From Dipteronia dyeriana (taxonomy: Eukaryota > Streptophyta > Magnoliopsida > Sapindales > Sapindaceae): a stretch of DNA of 64,000 bases. The notes under the pieces were generated by a model, which was not told where the DNA came from, did not search any database, and saw nothing but the letters and a program-made list of their open reading frames with translations. A program made the position numbers and the translations under genes. Shown one piece after another: positions 45,401-56,839 of this stretch (position 1 is the first letter of the stretch; every line of letters starts with the position of its first letter). The DNA lies in the NCBI GenBank assembly GCA_032871835.1, contig CM065303.1, positions 53,296,597-53,360,596 on the forward strand, written 5' to 3'.

Positions 45401-48400
45401 AACGCGTTTTCGAAATCGGTTTTGAAAAATAAAAAACAAAAACGGACTGAAAAACAGCTGCAGGACGGGACCTTAACCTCAATCTAGCACACAGTTCATG
45501 CAATACATTTCATTCGTTAGGATTAATTCTATGAAGGAAGGCAATTGTTTTAGATCCTACCATGCATGTCTCAATATTGGAAATGTTTCAAATCTAGCAG
45601 AGCAAAAGTTATTTGTGCAAAGATTTAAATCAGACCACAGTATTGGAAATGCAATATGTTGATGTCTTTATCATTATTGAAAAGCCAATTACCCTAACAA
45701 TTCCATATTGAGTCAACTAAATACAATAAATAAAAAGAAGAAGAAAAAACTTACAGTGAGGGAGATGATGCCAGTAACAAGGCCAGTTTTGACAACTAGA
45801 CCCAGGTGACTTCCACGAAAAAGCAGCATATTCCATGAAGGAGGATTCAATCCTTCTTGTAACTTTCCAATCTGACAACCATTGACAATAATTGTTAAAC
45901 AAAATTTAGAGATGTTAATTTTGGGATATATATAACTGGAACCGGAAACTTACAACACTAATGCCGTGATGTTGCGCCTTGAATGCAAAAACCACAAGTG
46001 TAGAGAGGATCACACACGCCAGAGGTGCTCCGGCTGAGACCCAGAACAGCTTTGCTCTTCTCATGCTCTGCCATTCAAATACATTTCAACTATTGTCACC
46101 AATTCAACCATCTAAGAAGTACACGTAATTTTGACGGACCCAAATCCCAATCTGTCTTGGACAAGTCTGTAAATGATTGGACCCATTATTAAGACCCACG
46201 AGTTATTGATCCTTTTCTCATTAAATGCAAGTTTACTGATTAAAAATCTTAACAAGAAAAAAATATATTTAATTACCGGTACGTGATACCTATATTTAGA
46301 AAAATCAATTGGAATGGTACTATATGGATCCTACCCATAAACTAAGAATTAAATTTCTGCTCTCGATCAAGTTATATCTCTTTTATTTCATTGTCAATAA
46401 GTAAACACATTTTAAAACTAAATTTTATTTATTTATAACACATATTAATAATTAGTTCAACCAATACAGAAGAAACCCTATTAACATGTCTACAGGAAAA
46501 ACTCAAAACTCAAAACTCAAGATTCAAGATTTGTTCTAAAAGATCTTCTTCAGCAAAAACTGAAAAACATAAAATCAGAGTTAAACTTTTAGGAAAGACA
46601 AAACAAAAATTCGAGTTAGATGATTTGTAACAACTCCATAAAGTTTTGTACTAAAAGAAGACTGTGTCCTTAAGTGACCCGTGTCATACCACTTTATCAT
46701 TATTATTATTATTAGTATTATTATTTTACAACTTGTATTGGTCGGTATCTACGGGCAGATGATTAACAACAAGCTACTTAGCCGTCCATAATAAATATTT
46801 TTTAAAATTTAGACAAATTACATTAAACCTTACTGAGTTTTATTATATTACACTTAGAAATTAAACAAAAATGTTAAAAATGCAAAATTAAGGGTCAGAC
46901 TTGGTAAGGGAATACAAAAGTATTCCCCAAATTCGAGCCTTAATAATAAGGGTATATTTGACTTTTCAAATAATTTTTAAAAAAGTAGTTTAAAAAACAT
47001 TTTTAAAAAAATTAAAAATTAAACAAAAATGTTAAAAATGTAAATTAATTAGAACAAAATAATTTAAAAAAAAAATAGTAAACAAAAATGGATGGTGGTG
47101 ATCAAAATAGACTATTTTATAAAAAAAAAACTAAAAAGAAGAGTGAGATGGAGATTCATGGAGAATCGTGAACAGTTAAGTCATGAATAGACTTGTTAGT
47201 AGCAGCTCTTGCATACACACCAAAGGAGTGAGCTTTGGAGAAAAACACAGGAAATGTTGAGGATTGCAAGAGGAGCCCTTGTCGCAGAAAGGCTGATTTA
47301 GAAGACCCAACTACCCAAGTGAGGATTTGATGGAAGAAGCCAATGAAGACCATGAAGAATCAAAATAAGAAGAACAAACTGGGTTCCTTTTACTCTGTGC
47401 GAAATAGTGAATCGCGAACAGGGCAGGTTTCGCCTCCCCCGTTCGCCGCCGGAGCCTCTGTAATACCCCGCCACACTTCCACCTTCGCAGAACTCTATGG
47501 ATTCCTATGGCTGATTGGATCTTCACCACCACACTCTTCTTTTTTGTTTTTTTTCTTTTTTCTTTTTGCCTTTTTTTTTAAAAAAAAATCTTTTTAATCT
47601 TTAGGTGGAGATCCTTTGTTTTTTTTAACTTTTTTCTTTAATTTGCTTTGTTTTTGATCTTTTGATTTTTTTTTTTTTAATTTTAGACTTTTAAATTCAT
47701 TTCTTTAAAATTGTATTTAATCTCCACCATCATGTGTAAGATGAATGGTGGGAATCTTTTTTTATAAAAAAAGTTTTTTTTTTAATCTAATTTAGAGATT
47801 ATGGATAGATTAGTTTTTTTTTATTGATCTATTTTGATTAATATGAAGGGTTGTGGGTATCAATTTTTTATAAAATTATTTTAAGGGTAAAAAGATAAAC
47901 CTCAAAGAGGTTTAATACAATTTACTTTTAAGAGTTTCGTCATTTTCCTACTTTAAGAGTTTTGTTTCTCCAACGGTCAAGCAAAATAAATAAATAAAAG
48001 ACACTAATTCTTCCATGACAGAATTTTAATACAATAGTGATAAACATTTCATTTAAAATCCCAATTTTTCATCTAATCCATATATCCATTAAAGTGTCAA
48101 ATAGTGATTAAATGTTGGATGGAGTAAAAAAAATAGATTTACAAGTGGAATGTATAAAATTATTGATTTTAAATCAAATATTATAAATGTGGTCCGAATA
48201 CATAAATTTAGATATATGTATAAAAATGTGGTCCCAGTATCTCCACAGCTAAAATAAATAGAGATATATATGACACACGGAAGCTAACAGAAGATGTAGC
48301 AGTTTGTACTAGTAAATTATTATGTCAAAGTAATATATATATAAAAACTTTATTTAATTAGAGGTTTAAATTTATACGAAAAAAATGTGCCGGATATAGC

Positions 48401-49721
48401 ACCTGATATTTTTATATTATGATTTTTTTAGCTATTATATTTTAATCTGATTATGAGTGAAAGAGATGAGAAGGAATAACATACAATGTGTCGAGCCAAT
48501 AAAAGAAACACAAGGAAACAAACCCCCATGAGAATTGTTTGCCAAGACCACTGCAAAAACGACAACATATACCAAATATTAAACAATCTCTCCAAGATCA
48601 TTTCACATGCAAAAACGAATCGTATTTTAGTGTCGTTTTCCTCTTAATATATCGTTTTATTTTCAGATTAGTGAGAGCTTGGAATCCGACAGATGTGGTA
48701 TCATTTTCATGTTATTTGTCACGGTCTAATTTAATTAACTGGATCTGAATTAATCAAATTGATGGTTCAACATATTACCTCATTAGTGTTGTGGAAGACA
48801 GAAGTGAGAACAGGAACCAAACCCATTTGTTTGGTGAAATGAGTGATTCCAAGGAGGGCTTTGAGCTGTTGCAGAGAGACTATAATGGCAGCTCCAGCCA
48901 TGAATCCGATAAGAGTCGCTTTCGAAAGAAAATCAATGATGAATCCAAGCCTGCATATATGAATTCATTAACAACGTAGGTACATCGATCAAAAGCCAAA
49001 ATTAAGAGTGTCACCTTAAGAATCCTAGAGAGGCTTGAAAAAGACCAGCAAAGAAAGTTGTAGTGAAGGCTAGTTGAAGAAAGAGAAGAGGGTCTTTTGT
49101 GGGAGATACTTCTTGTCTGAGCATTGACCCAAGAATTAGAGAAGCAATGGAGACAGGTCCTACTGCTAGATCCCTCGAGCTTCCAAGCACAGCATACACC
49201 AGAGGAGGCACAAAGCTCGAATCTGCATATGAGCATATCATATTAATTAGGATTTGCAAACGCATAAGAGACACATGCATGATAAATAACAATTAGCTAG
49301 CTAGGATTTGGCAAACGAATAAGAGACACATAAGCAGAGCTAACTCACAGAGTCCTACTATAGCAGGCAGATTGGCAAGCTTTGCATAGCTGATACCCTG
49401 AGGAATGGCCAAGCTGGCAATGGTGAGGCCGGAGACGATATCGGATTTGAACAGTTTCAGGCTGTAATTGGGGCCCCATTCAAGGATAGGGAAGATATAT
49501 TGAGCTCCAAGAATCAGTTTCTTCTTTACTGGTTGTCCTTTGAACTGCCGAAGTGGGTCATCAGGAAAAAATGTTTCTTTCAGCCTAGCTTTCAGCTTCT
49601 CAAAAGTGCTTCTACGCGGCGGAGGGACAACTTTGTGAACCTCCATTGTTGCTATTTCTAAGCACTGATGATGATCATCATCATCATCATGTTGCATGTT
49701 ACCGCTAGTATTTGGCTCCAT
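42485..49721 (-). CDS. SULTR3;3-like: Sulfate transporter, SULTR3;3-like (twelve coding exons)
   Basis: A proton-coupled SLC26/SulP-family sulfate transporter of plant group 3, a group reported in chloroplast and other membranes. Exons: 49349-49721, 49015-49222, 48779-48950, 48485-48550, 45954-46067, 45755-45871, 44001-44127, 43638-43924, 43272-43462, 43112-43197, 42737-42813, 42485-42643. They total 1977 nt, 658 codons plus stop, all phases consistent. An acidic/His-rich N-tail (HDDDDDHH) precedes TMEVHKVVPPP. The SulP core includes SGLTIASLAIPQGISYAKLA and FSRSAVNHNAGAKTAVSN. A C-terminal STAS domain has IDTNGVSFF with its conserved Thr near residue 587. The start at 49721 (MEPNTS) was preferred. 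Alternatives are ATGs at 49754 and 49646. All introns are GT-AG except the last, which is GC-AG (42644-42736). Confidence 0.93.
42644..42736 (-). other. GC-AG intron (intron 11) of the sulfate transporter
   Basis: The donor reads GAG|GCAAGT and the acceptor CACAG|CTTGTG. Only this GC donor keeps the STAS coding frame. The rest of the donor matches consensus strongly, as is usual for U2-type GC-AG introns. Confidence 0.85.
44168..45570. repeat. Tandem duplication of about 231 bp in intron 6, split by a transposon
   Basis: Unit 1 runs from TTGAAGTCATGTATCAAAAA (44169) to CATACATGTC near 44398. Unit 2 starts with the same bases at 44400, is interrupted at 44559 by the Harbinger element, and resumes at 45476, ending near CATGCATGTC at 45570. 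Copies differ by a few percent, and unit 1 has a small extra segment (about 44241-44254). Confidence 0.8.
44562..45472. mobile_element. Harbinger/Tourist-like element in sulfate-transporter intron 6
   Basis: Begins GGGCTCGTCCTATAAGCG and ends CTGCAGGACGGGACC, with inverted GGNCYCGTCCT tips and GTTTTTCAGT-like subterminal motifs. It is flanked by TTA on both sides (44559-44561 and 45473-45475). The 911-bp body has a long AT-rich core. Near 45180-45235 it contains sequence related to the inside of the 11359 element. No transposase. Confidence 0.8.
46068..48484 (-). other. Intron 4 of the sulfate transporter (2.4 kb)
   Basis: The largest intron of the gene, with donor CACATT|GTATGT and acceptor GGCAG|AGCATG. 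It holds the glutathione-peroxidase-like fragment listed separately and T-rich tracts (47540-47700). Confidence 0.85.
47156..47390 (-). pseudogene. Captured first-exon fragment of a plastid glutathione peroxidase
   Basis: On the minus strand, two adjacent frames give a Ser-rich transit-peptide-like stretch (SSWSSLASSIKSSLG, ending near 47314). After a frameshift near 47310 come GSSKSAFLRQGLLLQSSTFP and FSKAHSFGVYARAATNKSIH, then DLTVHDSP and a stop. This matches the plan of plastid glutathione-peroxidase precursors (transit peptide, then ARAATEKS-type start of the mature enzyme and the start of the thioredoxin-like domain). The catalytic Cys, Gln and Trp are absent because the homology ends before them. 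It lies inside the sulfate-transporter intron, in the same orientation. An inverted AAAAGAAGAGTG pair flanks it (about 47134 and 47532). Identification is by recall of family sequence and needs a search. Confidence 0.55.
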
Positions 49722-49780
49722 CACTAGCTGTTGGGTGTTGTTTAGGTTACGCAATTTTTTTCCCTGTTTTATGTGAACCT

Positions 49781-49811
<31 letters not shown>

Positions 49812-50165
49812 AGTATATAACCATCAATCTTCGGACACGGACCGCTACACAACAAAGGAGTGAATTAATTGTCTAATACCAACAACAAAAGGCTAGCATG
49901 ACAAGGGTTTTTTTTTTATTTAATATGAACCTTATCACTACATGTAGTGTTATTTATTTTATTTTTTTAATGGACGTACCCGGCCACTTGCTTTTATTGC
50001 TGGTCAGAAAGGCAATTTATCAACCATACGTCTATCCATGTTTATATGTCAATTTTGCTTTATCACGATAGCGGTAGAACAGTACCTGACCCGGCTCAAT
50101 CTGAAGGCGACCAGTTCAATTATGTAACAATCAATACGATTTATATGTGAGGCTTGCATTCCTAT
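49722..50165 (-). promoter_or_regulatory. Upstream region of the sulfate transporter
   Basis: Contains a (CA)n(TA)n microsatellite at about 49780-49812, immediately upstream of the possible 5' UTR, with TATATAAGTATATAA as a TATA-like stretch on both strands. Nothing else was recognised. Confidence 0.4.
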
Positions 50166-50893
50166 GATTATGAGATGGGATTCAACAAATGCAGAAACTT
50201 TTAGGAGATATGGAAAATGTTTGGAAGTCGGACATCGTATTTGAAGAAGGCTTGAAGATTGAAGAAGAAGCTAAAGAATTGGATTTTGGAAGGAGCCGCG
50301 GCATAGACCTAGGTGCACCAACAACGGTGCAGACCGCGGTAAATTTTAATAAGATCAACATTGTGTAGACTGCGGGATAAGCAATAGAGACGTAGACCAC
50401 AATATTCTGAGCGGTTGTTTCCAGTGATATTCTGCGGTACAGGGCGTGAGTTGCAAATCACACCCCAGACTGCGATAACGACGTTTTTTGCACAGATCAC
50501 GGAAGTTGCGTAGATCAGGAAAGGTTTTCTTTTAGGAAGTTCTTATGTAAAAAGTAAAAAGTAAAAAGTTTATCTTCGTGCAAAACATGAAAGTCTTGTG
50601 CATAAAGGAAAAGGACTTTAAGTGGAACAAGAATTCTTGTGCATGAAGAAAAGAGTTTCCTTGTAGGTCTTAACTCCCTGGTGCTCTAGTATAAATAGAT
50701 TATAATTCTATGTTATTGGTGTGCCTCGTGCCTGGAGCCAGAGTGTAGAGCAAAGATGTAGGCATTAGTTGTAATTAAGTTTGGGATTATAGAGATGGAA
50801 TCTTGAGTGTGTAGTTATAAAAATTTGCTAATATTAGATTATTTCTCTTATCATCTTAACGGTCGTGATTTTTTCCCTGTTCTTGGTTTTCCA
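50166..50893. repeat. LTR-like direct repeat, copy 1
   Basis: Aligns over about 700 bp with 51032-51722. Shared landmarks are GGAGATATGGAAAATGTTTG-like start, CTTGAAGATTGAA, GTGCACCAACARYGGTGC, CTAGTATAAATAGATT (a TATA-like box), GAATCTTGAGTGTGTA and CGTGATTTT near the end. Confidence 0.75.
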
Positions 50894-51031
50894 AGTAAAT
50901 CATGTGTTTTATGTGGTTATACGTTATGGTGGGGTATGTTGATTCTCAATGTTCAGAGTTGTAGTTGTGAACGAAAGTTTTGGGAATTCTCACCATAAGG
51001 GATGATTGTTTGGTATGGTTTGTATCCAAAT

Positions 51032-51722
51032 GATTACCAAACGAGATTCAATCAATACGGAAACTTCCTTGAGATATAGGAAACGTTTGGAAGTCAAAGT
51101 TTGTGTTTAAGGGAGACTTGAAGATTGAAAAAGAAGCTAAAGAATCGGTCTTCGGAAGGAACCGCAGCACAGACCCCGGTGCACCAACAGTGGTGCGGAC
51201 CGCGGTCAATTCCAGTAAGATTAGTGTGGTGTTGTCAACTGTATTCTGAGCGGTCATTTCTAGTGATATTTCGTCGTACAAGGTGTTGGTTGCAAACCGC
51301 GCCCCAAACCACAGTAACGACGCTGTTTGTAAGGATCAGGAAAGTTACACGGATTTGGAAAGGTTTTCTTTTGGGATGTTCTTGTGTAAAAAGGAAAAAA
51401 GTTTGTCTTCATACAGAACAAGAAAGTCTTGTGTCTAAATGTGGGACTTTTCATGGAACAGGAAGTCTTGTGCTTGAAGAAAAATGGTTTTCTTGTAGGT
51501 ATTAAACGCCTTAGTGCCCTAATATAAATAGATTGTAATTCTATGTTATTGGTGCATCTAATGCCTAGTTTCAAAGTGAACAAAGATGTACGCATTGGTT
51601 GTAACTGGTTTTAGGGTTTAGAGAAAGAATCTTGAGTGTGTATTGTACAAATTTGCTACAAAGTGAATTATTTCTTTTGTAGTCTTGATGACCGTGATTT
51701 TCTTACCTGTTTTTGGATACCC
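51032..51722. repeat. LTR-like direct repeat, copy 2
   Basis: Same order of landmarks as copy 1, with CTAATATAAATAGATTG as the TATA-like box. Directly after it comes TACTGGTATCCAATATG, which partly resembles the TGGTATCAGAGC primer-binding site used by copia elements. Only 138 bp separate the two copies. They may be the two LTRs of an element whose interior was deleted, or a simple tandem duplication. Confidence 0.65.
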
Positions 51723-53127
51723 ATACTGGTATCCAATATGATCCATCGTTCGACGAACAGAGTGCGAGGTGCTCTAGCCGATTCCGAGTCACGTGGATCA
51801 AGTGTCGTTAGTAGAGGCTCATAAGGCAAATGAAATTACGGTTGAATAACACAACACTATGGACGGCTTGGCTATAGAAGCTTCCTTCGGCCACTTTTGG
51901 ATACTAGCCCAAAGAGAGGTGGGTATTTTCATCTTTGAAAGCCTTGGTTTTTTTTTTTTGTGTGTTTTCCAAGCGGTTGTGTTTTGAGTTTGTTTGATTG
52001 TTTAGGTATTGATTTTTTTAAAGACGAAATAGAGGAAAATTGAATTTCTAACCTTTGATTTTAAATTATTATTTTTTAGTGATTTTGTTTTGGTTAGGTT
52101 TGCTTGATGAAAAAAATGAAGGTGAAATTAGGGAAATATTGAATTTATAAAAGCCATGTTTTTTACTTTGATTATTGAATTTTGGTATGTTTGAATGATG
52201 GGGTTAGGCTGTTGGATAGATTAGAGTAGCAGTAAAAAAATAAATTACATTTTCGATTTTATTTATTGTGTTTTTTTTTCTAGGTATGTAGTTGTTTTTT
52301 TGCAGGCAGTGTTCAATCATTTGTAGATTGCAAATAAAATGTACAAGTTCAAGCATCAAGGAGATGCTGCAGAGAGAAAATTCAATTTTAATTTTTTTTT
52401 GAAGAACAAAAAAAAGTTGGAAATTTGGAATTTTTTTCCCCATTGGAAGAGATTTGGAATTTGTTTTTCCATATTTGAAGATATCTGGAATAGTAAAGAG
52501 AAAATTCAATTTGGAAGAAGAACAAAAAGCTAATGTGGAATTTTTTTCTAGATTTGAAGAAATATGGAATTTTATTGCATATCTGAAGCTTTTTAAAAAA
52601 AATCTGAAATAATAATTTTAGATATTTATTTTAAATAAAATACTAATTTCAAGTGTAAAAATATCATTCAATATTTTATGTGACTGTTGACCGTAAAAAA
52701 TCTGATTAGAGAGATCAAATTGATAGATTTTTTAAAACATTGGGACTAAACCAGTGAAAAATGGATAATGAGTAAAAAAACAGATATTTTTAATATGATA
52801 ATACAGTTTAAAAAATTTAAAATTATTTTAAAATCTTGAACACATTTCACTCCGGTTCCCTAAAATTTTCTAGTTTCATAAAATATCCCCCAATCTTAAA
52901 TTTTCGATTCTCACACATACTTCATTAAGTTATGGGTTCGAGTTGTATTCTCCTCCCTCAATCTAGAATTTATGGTAATAATTTTAAAAAATTGAAATAT
53001 ACTGTTGAAATTACTGTTTTTGTGAATGGTTGTAAAATCATACAATAGGTGAGTAGAATTCATTGGATGGGTTGCTCATGAGATGTGTGTGAATTTCATA
53101 AAGAAAATTTATGCTATACTGTTAGCC
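51723..53127. other. Unassigned AT-rich DNA
   Basis: A retroelement-leader-like piece at 51735-51840 is followed by non-coding AT-rich DNA. 52370-52620 repeats ATTTGGAATTTTTTTC and GATTTGAAGAAATATGG-type motifs irregularly. No gene was found. Confidence 0.4.
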
Positions 53128-53177
53128 TGTTAAAGGTATGTTAAACCTAATTTGTTAAAGGTATGTTAAACCTAATT
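53128..53177. repeat. Exact 25-bp tandem duplication
   Basis: TGTTAAAGGTATGTTAAACC followed by TAATT occurs twice head to tail. Confidence 0.9.
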
Positions 53178-53199
53178 TTCTGTTGGAAAATTTGTGACA

Positions 53200-54110
53200 A
53201 ACTACCGGTTTGAGAGGGTTATTTGAGTATGATAAGTTTCATGAAAATGAAAGATCAATGTATATTCGAATTCTCCTTCGTGAGAGCTTCGAAGTGGTAT
53301 ACTCAAACTCACAAATCGATTAATGGGTGAATGAGAAATTGAGTCTCAAAATGAACCCATTGTGTAGGGAAAATATACATCTCACATTGGTTGGGTAAAA
53401 TACTTATATGTGGTATATAACTAGTTGTGTGATAGTAGCTTATCAACATGTGTAAGGACACGTCCTGCGTACACGAATGCTGTTCCGGTTGGACTGTGAG
53501 AGTACAACTGAATTTTTGCTACTATATTGAATTTAATTTTTCCTAAATCAGTTTGTTGATAAGAAAAAATGGAAATTTCCATTTTTGATTAAGGAAATAG
53601 TTGATTTCCGTTTTGGATTCTGATACTTACTTGATCGCTAAGTAATCAGAATCAATGATCAATTTTGGATTCTGATACTTACTTGATCACTAAATGATCA
53701 GAATCAATGATCAATAAGGAATAAATCTCTTAGAAGATTATTCTTTAATTAAATTTCCTTTATCATTTAAAACGTAGTAATTAAGCAATTTCCAAATTGA
53801 TCTCTTTGACTTCGGTTACATAAAAAAAAAAAACCTAGTCTACACTTCTAGAATTGAAATCATTTTTGCACTCACGAAATCAGAAGTTTTTTTTTTCCTT
53901 CTCTCCTTCTCGGTTTTCTTCTTCAATGCATGGTAAGTTCGAACCTAATTTGAGTTCGCTGAGAATGGTTATGTTTCGCACTTCCACTGTTGAATCGTTG
54001 TATCCTGGGAGACAATCGCTATACACATACGGTGTTATATACAACGAAATTGTCTTAAGGACACCGTGTGAAACACGGGTCTCGATTCCCTAACGTTTTG
54101 TTTCTGTTTG
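53200..54110 (+). mobile_element. Copia-type LTR and leader-like remnant
   Basis: The left part contains TCTCACATTGGTTGGGTAAA then CTTATATGTGGTATATAAC, a common plan for copia LTR promoters. The right part has GTTGTATCCTGGGAGACAAT and ATTGTCTTAAGGACACCGTG, phrases recalled from untranslated regions of plant copia elements. No gag or pol coding was seen. It includes a 52-bp tandem duplication at 53611-53713. Confidence 0.4.
53611..53713. repeat. 52-bp tandem duplication
   Basis: TTTTGGATTCTGATACTTAC and following bases to ATCAATGATCAA repeat once. Each unit contains an inverted TGATNNNTAANNATCA-like core. Confidence 0.9.
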
Positions 54111-54372
54111 TTATGTTCTGCAGATTCGAACCAGATTGTTTTTACGTATTACAAACAACATTTCCAATTGAGGTCATGTATAAGATATTGTTTATCCTCT
54201 GCCACAAAAAAAAATGTTGTATATTAAAATCCAAAATGCTGTTTTCTGATATTATAGTTTCAAATTCCAATAACAGGTACAATACATTAAAATGTAGAAA
54301 TGGTGAGAAATTCCAACTTTTTGTGTGTGTGTTGTACTGATATCACTGCTTTAATAGGTTAAGTTTTAAGCA

Positions 54373-55502
54373 CCTATTATGGTGAACTATCCAAATTGTC
54401 CTTAAATAATCAATTTTTAATTCTCTTTGTACTTTCATCTTCACAATTTGATCAATCACTGAAAGGAATAACTCATCTCTCTCTCTAACTTGTCTGAAAA
54501 TCAATCTACAACTTGTCTGAAAGTCGAAGTGTTTCAGCACAACAAAGTATTTTGAGTTTTGTAACAATTTATTCATTCCTTATCGTTCGAGTATTTATGT
54601 GAACATTAAGCTGATATTTTGAAGTTTGAACCTTTGAATTTTGAATCTCCGAGCATTTTTAAAAGTTGTTCGAGACTTTATTTATAGCGTCCAAGCCTTT
54701 ATGTAAATTATCAGAGACTTTGTGTAAAGGCTCCGAGCTTTTTTAATAAAGGCTCCGAGCTTTTTTAATAAAGGCTCTGAACTTTTTATAATAAAAGCTC
54801 CGGGCTGTTTTAATAAAAGTTACGAGCTTTTTAATAAAGCTCGGACATTGTTTTAAAAAGCACGAACCTTTAAAAAAAATCTCAAACCCAGTTTTAAAAT
54901 GCTCGTAGCTTTGAAAAAAAAAAGCTCAGGCTTTCACGAAAATACCTGGACACTACAAAGTTTAACCAACCAAATCTTCTTAAAGAAAAAGCTCATGTAT
55001 GTTTCAAAAAGTCTCGGATTTTGTTCAAAAAAGCTCGGACATGTTTCAAAAAGTCTCGGAGATTCAAAGTTAAACAAACCTAATTTTCCTATACAAAAAG
55101 CTCGAACGTGTTTCAAAAAAGCTCGGATTATGTTCAAAAAAGCTTGAAAATGTTTTAAAAAGTCTCGAAAACCCAGAAATTCATCTTCTTTAAGGCTCCG
55201 AGCCTTTTGAAATTATATTTTTAGCCTTTTAAATATTGACCAGACAAAAAACGCTCTGGGGCACTGTCCCCTACCCCCCCGTGAGCTGACCAGGCAGCTC
55301 GACCGCGAGCTCGACGGGTAGCTTGACTCCCGAATGCGTCTGCGTAGCGCCACTCCGTCGTCATTCGAGTGATTGCCTGGTTTCAATAAGACTTTCTCTC
55401 TCTCTCTCTACCTCACAACTTTATCAATGTAACATAAATTAAAAAAATCTGATGTAGAACAACTATTTATGGTATTTTTATCCGTTCACCATAATAGATG
55501 TC
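54373..55502. mobile_element. TIR element filled with a minisatellite
   Basis: CACCTATTATGGTGAAC at the left and GTTCACCATAATAGATG at the right are inverted repeats with two mismatches. About 600 bp of the interior is the AAAGCTCGGA array listed next. It is followed by a GC-rich stretch (55245-55370). Target duplications were not identified, so the superfamily is unknown. Confidence 0.5.
54700..55200. repeat. Degenerate 20-24-bp minisatellite (AAAAAGCTCGGACATGTTTC)
   Basis: At least fifteen units carry a GCTC(C/G)GA core separated by A- or T-rich spacers of variable length. The array begins as GGCTCCGAGCTTTTTTAATA units and shifts to AAAAGTCTCGGATTTTGTTC units on the right. Confidence 0.85.
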
Positions 55503-56172
55503 TTTCAAACATAATTTAATAAAATAATGACGGTGTTGAAATACCACTTTTTAAAAGTGTGATTTAATTTTTGAGTCCTTAAAAAGAATGGACAACAAGG
55601 ATAGTTTTGTTGTAATAAGTATATTCCTTTGAAGTATGATGATTAAAGATGATAAAGTTACATACGAGGATCCGTACGCGTTTATAAAATCTCTTAATAA
55701 AATTGATTCTAATATCTTATTTAAAGCTTATAGATTTGATTTTGAATTCAAAAAATAACATTAAACTTTAACACATTGTGTTTACGAGTTCAGCTACTAT
55801 ACTGGTATTGTATAGTTACAAAATCAGTTTTTAATCATTGCATTTTTAATCCAAGATTCTAAGGGTCTAAGAATCAAAGATTTTTATATATTTTTTAAAA
55901 TAAATTAAAAGAAACTAACTTTCCCTTACGTGATTACCTAACACCTATATGGTCCTGTATAGTAGTAAAATTCCGTGTTTACAATAAATTATGACTTCAA
56001 TATTGTGTCAATTATAACCCATGACCAAGAAAAAAAATGAAATGAAATGGTTCAGTTTTTGGCATCAACCCACTTGAGTATTGGCTTTATCAATCAATTC
56101 CAAACAAAATAAAACACTATTAAGCAACAACATGTGTTTGATAGAGTTCATCAATGGTTGGTTGGGGCCATT
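55503..56172. other. Unassigned AT-rich DNA
   Basis: No gene, repeat or element end was recognised. Confidence 0.5.
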
Positions 56173-56633
56173 CAGAGCTGGCCCTAGACATAGCCAAAGA
56201 GGCGGCCGCCTAGGGTCCTTGTTTTACAGGGGCCCATAAATTCAGTTTATTATGTATTTTTATCTTTAGGTTCGAGTGAAGTTTTTTAAATTAAAAAAAA
56301 ATTCAATTCATGTCAATTATCACTTAAAAAGTCCACCAAAAAAATATTTATATGCAGTCCATATATTTTCTTTTTTGTTAAAAAAGACATGTTAAAGAAA
56401 CAAAATCATTATTAAATTGCAAATTGTAAATTACTAAATCAGAGTCAGACATTCGAAATATTTTTAGAGTTCTTTATCACTTGACAGCTCTATTCTTACG
56501 AATATTACGAAACTGAAAATTAGTGGGAAAGTAATTGCTTTTTAGTTATTCAGCTCTCTTCTAGAAAGTCGAGATTCGAGGGTCTCAATTTTATAGTTCA
56601 CCTTGGACCCCCGAAATCTCAGGACCGGCCATG
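56173..56633. mobile_element. hAT MITE, CAGG family, third member
   Basis: Begins CAGAGCTGGCCCTAG and ends CTCAGGACCGGCCATG. The flanks GGGCCATT and AGTCCATT match at 6 of 8 bases. The right end (GGACCCCCGAAATCTCAGGA) is nearly the same as that of the 24459-25933 element. Confidence 0.65.
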
Positions 56634-56839
56634 AGTCCATTCCATACAAAACACTATTAAGCAGTATATGCTTTTGATTAATAAAGTTCATATGTGGTTA
56701 GATTGGGCCAATGTCCAATCTTGCCAACTCCATGCATATCATATACAATAGATAAGCCTTACAATTTCTTACCTTTTAAGTAAACTATGTTTGTGTAATC
56801 TTTTTTTTCTTTCATTTTCTTGGAGTAAGATCTTTAATA

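Noticed and set aside
49099..49296. Plus-strand frame across exon 2 of the sulfate transporter
   Set aside because: It is antisense to a conserved transmembrane coding exon and runs into intron 1.
52339..52533. Short plus-strand frame rich in Phe, Lys and Asn
   Set aside because: It derives from irregular GGAATTTTTTT repeats. No domain or splice context.
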